Source of the DNA: Rheinheimera sediminis | GTDB taxonomy: Bacteria; Pseudomonadota; Gammaproteobacteria; Enterobacterales; Alteromonadaceae | Assembly: GCF_004005375.1 (NCBI RefSeq) | Contig: NZ_RZUF01000033.1 | Coordinates: 1-32,435, forward strand | Length of the DNA stretch: 32,435 bases | Direction: 5' to 3' | Shown here: piece by piece, positions 17,943-24,856 of the stretch | Layout of the letters: the number at the start of each line of letters is the position of its first letter | Position numbering within the stretch: position 1 is the first letter of the stretch | Notes under the pieces: generated by a model | Seen by the model: only the letters and a program-made list of their open reading frames with translations | Databases searched by the model: none | Told to the model about the DNA's origin: nothing | Position numbers and translations under genes: made by a program

Positions 17943-19796
17943 TTAGAACGCAAAGTCTAAATCCGGAACCACAGGGATCTCCAGCAGTAGCACTAATGCA
18001 TGCAGCAGCAGCTCTTCCTGTTCATTCACCAGTTCGTCTGCCTGGACAGCTATTTTTAACGAAAGCCAGAGTTGTTGTTTCACCTTGGGCGAACTATGGA
18101 TCAGAGCTGGTAGTTGTTCACTTAGCTGCTGAAAACTCAGGTGTGGCCGCACAGTCGCAGCGGGTAAAGCCAACACATCTAAACCTGCTTTCCAGGACTG
18201 CTCCTGGAGCTCCTCATGTCTGGCTTGTTGTGCACACAAGGACAGTAATGCCAGCGCAGGCTGTTGCACCTGATCCAGACTATTACTCTGGTCACGGCGA
18301 TGCAGCAAGCCAGAATCAAACTGACTGCCAACACAGTGTTGTAACCAGTTTAACAAGGCCCACTCGAATAAATCTTCTGCACCGTCACATTCAACCAGCT
18401 TCTGACAAAGTTGTTGAAATTCAGTAAATTGCTGTTGTGACAACTGCTTTAACCCCGGTACCGCAATTTGTAGTAAATGCAGCTTTTGTTTGCCTGATAA
18501 AAGGCTGACAGCGTCATACACTGCATTGACGTTTTGTAGCAGTTGCTGATCGCCAACCGCTTTGACCATAGCCCATTGTTTAGCTAAATGTTCGGTTTGA
18601 ATAAGGCAAGCGCAACACAAGGCTGGGGCTGAAGGAGCATGCCTGCTGCTTTGCAATAAAAAGGCAGGCAAGGCAGCCAGCGCAGCGTTGGTGTGTTGTG
18701 TTCTGGCCTGCTTTGATGGCCCCTTACTACTCTGTTGTTTTAATTGCGTCTCTGTCGGAAACACACCATTCCAAGCCGGGTCGAGGCGTTTAATCCTTTG
18801 CGATAGCGGTGGATGGGTCGCAAATAAACTGGTGAAGCGGCTTATGGCTTCGCCAAAAAACAAATGACTCATTTCATCGGCGTTAGGGTGCTTAATTTTG
18901 CTGCCGTAACTGGCGCCACCAATGGCTTTGAGTGCGCCAGCTATGCCGGAGGGATTGCGGGTAAATTGCACTGCACTGGCATCAGCCAGAAACTCGCGCT
19001 GGCGACTGACGGCTGCTTTAATCAAACTGCCAAAAAAAGTGCCTAAGTAGCCTAGTATCATCAAACCCAATACCAGCCCAAGAATACCGCCACCGTTGTC
19101 TTTAGATTTCGAGCTGCTGGCAAGGACTGCGTTTCTGCGGCCACTGCTTCTGAGCAGGAAGTAACCAGCGTGCCCAATACACTCTATACCGTGTAACAAT
19201 GCAATAAGGCGAATATTCAGCTTCATATCACCATTTAAAATATGACTGAATTCATGGGCTATTACGCCTTGTAATTGATCACGGTCCAGCAGGTTCAGGC
19301 CGCCTTGAGTAATACCTATCACTGCATCTGCCGGTGAATAACCAGCAGCAAAAGCGTTGATGGAGGATTCTGGTGTTAAATAAACAGGCGGCACAGGTAC
19401 ACCTGCGGCAATAGCCATTTCTTCGACCACATTCAATAAACGCTGTTGTTTTTCGTCTGCTAAATGATGCTCAACCAAACGGCCGCCCAGCGCTTTGGCT
19501 ACCACCTGGCCACCCTGACTTAACTCAGCCTGTTTGATACTGATCACCGCAGCTATGATCACAAAAACAAATAAGCTAACCCAGCCCATCATTTTCCAGG
19601 GTAATTGTTCAAACCAAAGCGGATCTTGAGGTCTTAACAGCAACTGGTATTGCTCTGGATCCATCACGCCTAAAGTGATCATCACCAACAGATTGGTTAA
19701 CACCAATAGCGTGATCAGGGCCAAAGTAAACAAAAAAACCAATAGCTTAGTGTTACTACGTGCCTGATCCTGAGCGGCGAAAAAGTTAGTAGCCAC
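17943..19796 (-). CDS. M48 family membrane metallopeptidase (HtpX-like)
   Basis: This 617-residue inner-membrane zinc protease has two N-terminal helices (about 18-42 and 70-88). The M48 catalytic site is H181-E-F-S-H185, with a third zinc ligand E268 in QREFLADASAVQFTRNPSG. A further hydrophobic, Gly-rich segment lies near 236-262. A conserved region ending in ATHPPLSQRIKRLDP closes the M48 domain. About 270 residues then extend beyond it, with a CxxC (ALCCACL, near residue 395) and many Gln/Leu helices; I do not recognise this tail. It starts five bases after lemA ends, so the two form an operon. LemA-M48 pairs are common and point to membrane-protein quality control. The substrate is not known. 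Confidence 0.88.
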   Translation of the reverse strand: MATNFFAAQDQARSNTKLLVFLFTLALITLLVLTNLLVMITLGVMDPEQYQLLLRPQDPLWFEQLPWKMMGWVSLFVFVIIAAVISIKQAELSQGGQVVAKALGGRLVEHHLADEKQQRLLNVVEEMAIAAGVPVPPVYLTPESSINAFAAGYSPADAVIGITQGGLNLLDRDQLQGVIAHEFSHILNGDMKLNIRLIALLHGIECIGHAGYFLLRSSGRRNAVLASSSKSKDNGGGILGLVLGLMILGYLGTFFGSLIKAAVSRQREFLADASAVQFTRNPSGIAGALKAIGGASYGSKIKHPNADEMSHLFFGEAISRFTSLFATHPPLSQRIKRLDPAWNGVFPTETQLKQQSSKGPSKQARTQHTNAALAALPAFLLQSSRHAPSAPALCCACLIQTEHLAKQWAMVKAVGDQQLLQNVNAVYDAVSLLSGKQKLHLLQIAVPGLKQLSQQQFTEFQQLCQKLVECDGAEDLFEWALLNWLQHCVGSQFDSGLLHRRDQSNSLDQVQQPALALLSLCAQQARHEELQEQSWKAGLDVLALPAATVRPHLSFQQLSEQLPALIHSSPKVKQQLWLSLKIAVQADELVNEQEELLLHALVLLLEIPVVPDLDFAF

Positions 19797-19801
19797 TGAA
19801 G

Positions 19802-20392
19802 TTAGAAGCTCACTTTAGGTGCGGTTTGAATTGCTGCACTGTCAGCGAATTCCAGTAATTTAGCATCGTTCTGATGCCCAAAAAAACCAGCAAAAATAAC
19901 CGGAGGGAAGCTTTGTTTGTAGCTGTTGTATTCAGTCACTGCGTCGTTAAAAGCCTGACGGGCGAAAGCCACCTTGTTTTCAGTACTGGTCAGCTCTTCG
20001 GTCAGTTGCATCATATTCTGATTGGCTTTTAAATCCGGGTAAGCTTCCATCACCATACTGAATTTCGTCATGGCGCCTTGCAACGCCGATTCTGCACTGG
20101 CCAGTTGGCTGATGGCTGTAGCATCACCTGGTTGAGTTGCAGTGGCAGTTAGTTGGCTCACTGCACTGTTACGTGCAGCTATCACAGCTTCCAGTGTATC
20201 GCGCTCATGCGCCATATAAGCTTTAGCCGTTTCAACCAGATTAGGAATTAAGTCGTAGCGGCGCTTTAACTGGACTTCAATTTGAGCGAAGCCATTTTGA
20301 AAACGGTTTTTCAGTTTCACCAGTTGGTTGTATATGCTGACAATAAAAAACAGCACAACAGCTGCAATAACGAGAGTAATAATGGTGGTCAT
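19802..20392 (-). CDS. lemA: LemA family protein
   Basis: This 196-residue protein has one N-terminal membrane helix (about 3-22) and a helical-bundle domain with the LemA signature VQLKRRYDLIPNLVETAKAY near residues 41-60. The rest, including AFARQAFNDAVTEYNSYKQSFPP, is also typical. The topology suggests an N-terminus outside and the bundle on the cytoplasmic side, but this is inferred. The ATG at 20390-20392 has AAAGGA about 6-7 bases upstream and a good promoter. It is first in a two-gene operon with the M48 protease, with which it probably acts. This is the LemA protein family, not the GacS sensor kinase once called LemA. Confidence 0.92.
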   Translation of the reverse strand: MTTIITLVIAAVVLFFIVSIYNQLVKLKNRFQNGFAQIEVQLKRRYDLIPNLVETAKAYMAHERDTLEAVIAARNSAVSQLTATATQPGDATAISQLASAESALQGAMTKFSMVMEAYPDLKANQNMMQLTEELTSTENKVAFARQAFNDAVTEYNSYKQSFPPVIFAGFFGHQNDAKLLEFADSAAIQTAPKVSF

Positions 20393-20435
20393 GGGATTTC
20401 CTTTACCAATGATCGAATCTAAACATCACTCTAGC

Positions 20436-20463
20436 ATTGTAAAAATTAGTTGAATAGTATCAA
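20436..20463 (-). promoter_or_regulatory. Sigma-70-like promoter of the lemA-M48 operon
   Basis: On the minus strand TTGATA (20458-20463) and TACAAT (20436-20441) are 16 bases apart. Each matches five of six consensus positions. Transcription would start near 20429, giving a leader of about 37 bases. An inverted repeat, AGTTGA (20448-20453) and TCAACT (20460-20465), overlaps the -35 box and spacer and could be a regulator site. Confidence 0.55.
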
Positions 20464-20667
20464 CTGCATGTGAGCTGCTCATCTCGGATAGTGTGGCTCT
20501 GAGCGTTTTTCGCATACTGCAGTTGTAGCAAGGTGATAATGCAGACCATGAGTTACAAATTATTTGGCATTCTGGTGTCATTATTTACGCTATTGTAGTG
20601 ATTTTGGTGAAAAACGTATTTACTGACTGGTTAAGGTTCTGGTTGGTATGAATTGGGAGTGATGGGT

Positions 20668-23600
20668 ATGAAACCCTGGTCTGTAATTCAGTGTGCTGCA
20701 GAAGGCTGCAAACTGAGATATGCGTTGATAATACCTCTACTGGCATTATTTGTTACCTCTTGTAGTGGAGGTGGCAGCACAGAGTCTGTTGACTCAGGCT
20801 CTGGGACTCCGCCTGTGGTGGTGCCGCCTATCGTTACGCCACCGCCAGTGGTGATCCCTCCAGTGATCACGCCGCCGCCAATCGCGACGCCTCCAACCGG
20901 AGACCTGCCAGAACCGGAATTTGAAGCTGCCCCAGATGTGAACATAGCACCACTGCCCAAAGCCGATGCCCCCTCTTTGCCGGCACCTCCGGCTGGGTTA
21001 AGAAATCCAGGTAACAACGATATAACGGCACCAGGCTCGCTGGTGTCGGTGATGGTTGCCAGCTCTTCCGGTGATGAAAATAGCACTAATACTGCAGCAA
21101 AAGCCATAGATGGCGATATGACGACACGCTGGGAAAGTGCGTGGGGGGATGATGTTGCAGATGCAGACAATGCCTGGCTGCAGTTTGATTTTGGTACTAA
21201 AACTGCTCTCGGTGCCATGAAGCTGTATTGGGAAAATGCCCATGCTAAAGAATATGCTATTTATGTGTCAGATGATGCGCAAAACTGGTATCAGTTGCGT
21301 TATATGGTGGGTTCAAAAGGGGCGGTAGAAGAGTTTCTGAATCTGGGCGTTTATGTCCGTTATCTGCGTTTACAAGGTATCAGTCGTCAAACTCAGTATG
21401 GCTACTCATTATTTGAAGTAGAGTTTAAAACGCCCGGTACGGACAACTCTATGCCGGTACTGGACACTTCAGCTATGTCTTATCCACTGAGCGGCAGTGG
21501 CCGTATCCCACTTCCTGCACCGACTGAACCTATTGAAACCATTAGTTTTAGCTTAGCCGATGGTACTCTGGTCACACGTTTTGGGATGGTAGGGCGCTCC
21601 CGCCATGCCCGCGAACGCGGGGAAGACTGGAATGAAGTTGGTTTTGGCGTGAATGACACTGTAGATGCTGCAGGACATCCGCAGGATAAAGGCCCCGGCG
21701 CTCATTTGAATTTTATTGCGAACTATTTTAAAAACCGCACCTGGGGTGTGGAGTTTATCGATAACAGCAATGTGGCTGGAGTAACAGCTCCGAAAATTAT
21801 CGTCAACCAGTACTTCCAACAAGCGCAAAAAGGTGGTGGTCATGCTTTTGTCCGCCGTTTTGATGATCCCGGCGTGACAGGCTTTGGCTGGATGAGCCCG
21901 GGAGATTTGCTGGATGATTCTACTTATCATGATGAAGGCGCCGCTTGTCCTGTAGTCGCCAAACCTGCCAATGGCGTGTTATTGCGCCCCGACAGTGGCT
22001 ACAACGGTGTCATTGGTGCGAATGATGGCTGTAGTGTGGTGTTTGACCGCTATCCGGGTCACAGAGCACTTTCTGCCAATGCCGATGGAGTCCTGGTGCC
22101 AAACGGCAGCAGTGTAGATTCCCGTGTGTTGAAAAAAGGCGATGTAATTGAATTCACCAGCTCGTTTTTCTCCACCCGGGCAGCTATGGATGCTACAGGC
22201 GACAGCGGTGCTTTTCGTTATTACACTAATGAACTGACCTATGTGATGGGTGAAGGCTTACGGCCTTGGTATGGTGTACAGCCCCGCCTGATGAACCAAC
22301 CATTACCCCTGAGGACACTGCAAGGTGGCTTGGGTTCTGTGTCTTATGATTATGCCGATAATCCAACCTTTATGTTTCAGCAGCCGCACAACACCATTGG
22401 TATGCAAAACATGCAACGTTTTATGGAAGGCCGCCGCTGGTTACATACTAACTTATGGACAGGGCAGCATAACGAAGAAGGCAATGACCCTAACGACGCT
22501 GGCCGCCAGTTGCAAGGCCCACGCTTTAACCAATCGTCTTGTTTTAACTGTCACATCAATAATGGCCGTAGTGTTGCTCCCACAGTAAGGAATCAACGAC
22601 TGGACACTATGGCAGTGCGGGTTGGGGCTACAGGTACAGATGCCAATGGCCTTTACCTGCCTCATCCTGTCTATGGCCTGGCGCTGCAAATGAATGGACG
22701 CTCTATCAGCACTGGCGAGATGCAAAACTGGGGCAATGGCGCCTGGGTTTCAGGTTTTACCAGCAGTAGTGTCACTCTTGCAGATGGCACAGTGGTTGAA
22801 CTGCGTAAGCCCACTATTGCCTTTGAAGGGCCAGAACCAGAAGTGTATTCGGTACGCCAGGCTCAGCCTTTGATTGGTATGGGCTTGCTGGAAGCCATTT
22901 CAGACGAGACCATTTTATCCAGAGTTCGCACTACACCAGATGCAGACGGCGTGCTGGGTAGGGCCAATTATGCCTACGATCCTGAAACCGGAGAAGTTCG
23001 TTTAGGCCGTTACGGCTGGAAAGCAGGCAAAGTCAGTTTACGTCATCAGGTAACAAATGCCGCTTTGCTGGATATGGCCGTCACCTCCTCTGTATATCCC
23101 AAACTGGACTGTTTAGCTGGTCCAAACCATTGTGATCCAGCAACTGCAGAGCCAGGTTTGCCGGATGAAGCTGTCACTTTAATGACTCACTACCTGCATT
23201 TGTTAGCTGTACCTGCTCAGCGCAGTGTCGTCAGTGGTTTTCCCAAAGGGGTTTCGCCTTTAACTTATCTGGACATAGACCCTGCAAAAATAGCAGCAGG
23301 CGAACAAGTATTTAAAGACATTCGCTGTGTGGCCTGTCACACCAGCGAGGTAAGAACCAGCGCCCGCTCTGAATTTGACGAAGTGCGGCTGCAAAACATC
23401 AAGCCATACACTGACCTGCTGCTGCACGACATGGGCGAGGGGCTTGCCGACAACTTTAGTGAAGGTCTGGCTACAGGCCGCATGTGGCGAACTCCGGCGC
23501 TTTGGGGCTTAGGTTATACCCAGTTTGTTGCAGGAGGCACTCCGGCTGGTTATTTACACGACGGCCGCGCCCGTACTTTAACTGAAGCTATTTTATGGCA

Positions 23601-23691
23601 TGGCGGCGAAGCTGAAGTGATCAAAAATCGCTTTGTTAACCTGCCAACAGCAGAACGTGAAGCGCTGCTGGCTTTTCTGCAGTCACTGTAA
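20668..23691 (+). CDS. Lipoprotein with discoidin and di-haem oxidoreductase domains
   Basis: This 1007-residue protein starts with a lipoprotein signal, LLALFVTSC, whose lipobox cysteine is C32. A proline-rich linker (about 48-77) leads to an F5/8 type C (discoidin) domain near 118-254, with AIDGDMTTRWES and WLQFDFGTKTALGAMKLYW. A middle region of about 300 residues that I do not recognise follows. The C-terminal half is of the di-haem oxidoreductase/DUF1111 type, with haem-c motifs CFNCH (625-629) and CVACH (887-891) and the closing YLHDGRARTLTEAILWHGGEA. It should be a periplasmic or surface lipoprotein that needs cytochrome c maturation. The redox substrate is unknown. ATG 20668 is preferred for its GGGAG site 8 bases upstream; ATG 20662 and TTG 20653 are alternatives. 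It is monocistronic with its own terminator. Confidence 0.88.
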   Translation: MKPWSVIQCAAEGCKLRYALIIPLLALFVTSCSGGGSTESVDSGSGTPPVVVPPIVTPPPVVIPPVITPPPIATPPTGDLPEPEFEAAPDVNIAPLPKADAPSLPAPPAGLRNPGNNDITAPGSLVSVMVASSSGDENSTNTAAKAIDGDMTTRWESAWGDDVADADNAWLQFDFGTKTALGAMKLYWENAHAKEYAIYVSDDAQNWYQLRYMVGSKGAVEEFLNLGVYVRYLRLQGISRQTQYGYSLFEVEFKTPGTDNSMPVLDTSAMSYPLSGSGRIPLPAPTEPIETISFSLADGTLVTRFGMVGRSRHARERGEDWNEVGFGVNDTVDAAGHPQDKGPGAHLNFIANYFKNRTWGVEFIDNSNVAGVTAPKIIVNQYFQQAQKGGGHAFVRRFDDPGVTGFGWMSPGDLLDDSTYHDEGAACPVVAKPANGVLLRPDSGYNGVIGANDGCSVVFDRYPGHRALSANADGVLVPNGSSVDSRVLKKGDVIEFTSSFFSTRAAMDATGDSGAFRYYTNELTYVMGEGLRPWYGVQPRLMNQPLPLRTLQGGLGSVSYDYADNPTFMFQQPHNTIGMQNMQRFMEGRRWLHTNLWTGQHNEEGNDPNDAGRQLQGPRFNQSSCFNCHINNGRSVAPTVRNQRLDTMAVRVGATGTDANGLYLPHPVYGLALQMNGRSISTGEMQNWGNGAWVSGFTSSSVTLADGTVVELRKPTIAFEGPEPEVYSVRQAQPLIGMGLLEAISDETILSRVRTTPDADGVLGRANYAYDPETGEVRLGRYGWKAGKVSLRHQVTNAALLDMAVTSSVYPKLDCLAGPNHCDPATAEPGLPDEAVTLMTHYLHLLAVPAQRSVVSGFPKGVSPLTYLDIDPAKIAAGEQVFKDIRCVACHTSEVRTSARSEFDEVRLQNIKPYTDLLLHDMGEGLADNFSEGLATGRMWRTPALWGLGYTQFVAGGTPAGYLHDGRARTLTEAILWHGGEAEVIKNRFVNLPTAEREALLAFLQSL

Positions 23692-23698
23692 TCCATAC

Positions 23699-23737
23699 AA
23701 AAAAGCCCGGCATAGATGCACTATACCGGGCTTTTTT
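23699..23737. terminator. Bidirectional rho-independent terminator
   Basis: AAAAAAGCCCGG (23699-23710) pairs with CCGGGCTTTTTT (23726-23737). Past one C/A mismatch the stem continues as ATAG/CTAT around ATGCA. A and T tracts flank it on both sides, so it serves the convergent di-haem gene and the pRiA4b-like gene. Confidence 0.93.
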
Positions 23738-23779
23738 ATATCTCCCGAATCCAGGTTATTTAACCTGAAATCAAGCTGT

Positions 23780-24154
23780 TTAGTATTGCCTTGGATTTCT
23801 TCCTTCAGACTCAACCACTCGCGGATATTTTACACGAGGTTGTTTTTCAGCTTTTTTGCGTAATTTTTTAAACTGAAATAACCAGCAATCACCGAAATCA
23901 AACAGGTAAAACAATTTACTTCGGTGCAGTGGATACACCTCATTCAGCATTTGTTCGTCATCAATAGGTTGCGTATTTCTGCCCGGGGTTTTGGCGATAT
24001 GAAACTCGTACAAGTGATCATTATCAAATTTCACCATCATTTGGATAAAATAGTGCAATTCAAACAATGGTGTGTCTTCTGCCACTTCAATTACCCGCCG
24101 CCACGGCTTTTTGGCTTTGAAGGGCAGGGTTATTTCCAGAGTGTATATTTCCAA
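23780..24154 (-). CDS. pRiA4b ORF-3-like (IS1096 TnpR-like) family protein
   Basis: This 124-residue protein belongs to the plasmid pRiA4b ORF-3 family, also named IS1096 passenger TnpR-like. Recognisable features are EITLPFKAKKPWRRVIEV, the central LFELHYFIQMMVKFDNDHLYEFHI and the hallmark LFYLFDFGDCWLFQ, followed by a basic tail ending YPRVVESEGRNPRQY. Function is not established; the family name is historical and not evidence of transposition. It begins with TTG (24152-24154). I accept that start because GAGGA lies 8 bases upstream and no early ATG exists in frame. It converges on the di-haem gene and shares its terminator. Confidence 0.87.
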   Translation of the reverse strand: MEIYTLEITLPFKAKKPWRRVIEVAEDTPLFELHYFIQMMVKFDNDHLYEFHIAKTPGRNTQPIDDEQMLNEVYPLHRSKLFYLFDFGDCWLFQFKKLRKKAEKQPRVKYPRVVESEGRNPRQY

Positions 24155-24212
24155 ATCAGCAGTCCTCTTTGCTATCTGAAGTTTGTTTTGATTCTATTTG
24201 ATATACAAGATA

Positions 24213-24590
24213 TTAAAGTTTCAACCCTGCCATTGGAAAACAGGCTGATATGAAATCAAATGGCTGCTGAGGATGCGCAGGAAAATAACAGCTGCAGCCA
24301 TCAGATAGCAAGGATTCTATCGTCAGCCAGAAGGTTTCAACCGCCAGGCACAAGGCCTGACGTGAGTCGAAATCATAGGCATGTTTCTCGCATGACATTC
24401 CCTGAATTTCAACCTTATAGTGATAATCACCCTGCTCAGACTTTGAGCCGGGCTCAGGTGCCTATAGGTTGAATGTCAGGGTTACTGAGCCGCCAGTGGT
24501 ATTTTTTGCCAGGTATTCAGTTGTGGCGAAAGGCATCACTGATGCCTTATCTGTGATGGCTAAACTCAGTGTGCCACTTTCTTCAGACAT
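24213..24590 (-). pseudogene. Probable pseudogene with in-frame amber codon
   Basis: From ATG at 24590 a frame runs 42 codons to TAG at 24462-24464, then continues in the same frame for 82 sense codons to TAA at 24213-24215. The first part ends TTGGSVTLTFNL; directly after the stop comes APEPGSKSEQGDYHYKVEIQG and DFDSRQALCLAVETFWLTIESL. Together they read like one small domain protein of about 125 residues. The pattern GDYxYxVxIxG followed by YxxDSRQALxLAVE reminds me of DUF6968-type hypothetical proteins, but that is a memory-based guess. A single-base change from a tyrosine codon to TAG would explain the break. No clear Shine-Dalgarno site precedes the ATG. A sequencing error or two separate short genes remain possible. 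Confidence 0.55.
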
Positions 24591-24613
24591 AAAACCAAAA
24601 TACTGCTTCGCGG

Positions 24614-24856
24614 CTAGCCTTTTTGATATAACTTCAGTTTGATAAACAATTCTTCAACCTGAGTTCTGGCCCAGGGCGTTTTGCGTAAAAACGTCAGACT
24701 GGACTTGATGCTGGGGTTGGAGCTGAAGCATTTCAATGGTATTTGCTTTGCTAAAGGGGCAAAGCCTGCATAGTGTTCAACTAGCAGCTCAAGAATTTGT
24801 TGCAAGGTAAAACCATGCAGCGGATTATTTTGTTGAGTTTGGTTTTGGGTTGCCAT
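24614..24856 (-). CDS. VF530 family DNA-binding protein
   Basis: This 80-residue protein of the VF530 family (named after a Vibrio fischeri protein) shows NNPLHGFTLQQILELLVEHY, then IPLKCFSSNPSIKSSLTFLRKTPWARTQVEELF, which is nearly the whole conserved domain. Members are small helical proteins annotated as DNA-binding; the physiological role is not known to me. I chose ATG at 24854-24856, which gives the family length; an upstream in-frame ATG would add 18 residues lying in the preceding gene. Its start overlaps the 3' end of the beta-propeller gene by 32 bases in another frame, which suggests coupled translation. Confidence 0.88.
   Translation of the reverse strand: MATQNQTQQNNPLHGFTLQQILELLVEHYAGFAPLAKQIPLKCFSSNPSIKSSLTFLRKTPWARTQVEELFIKLKLYQKG

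Noticed and set aside
20688-21243. Minus-strand open frames rich in Gly and Thr
   Set aside because: They are the antisense shadow of the proline-rich linker and discoidin region of the di-haem lipoprotein.
24260-24472. Plus-strand open frame
   Set aside because: It runs antisense to the probable pseudogene, with no ribosome site and no recognisable motif.
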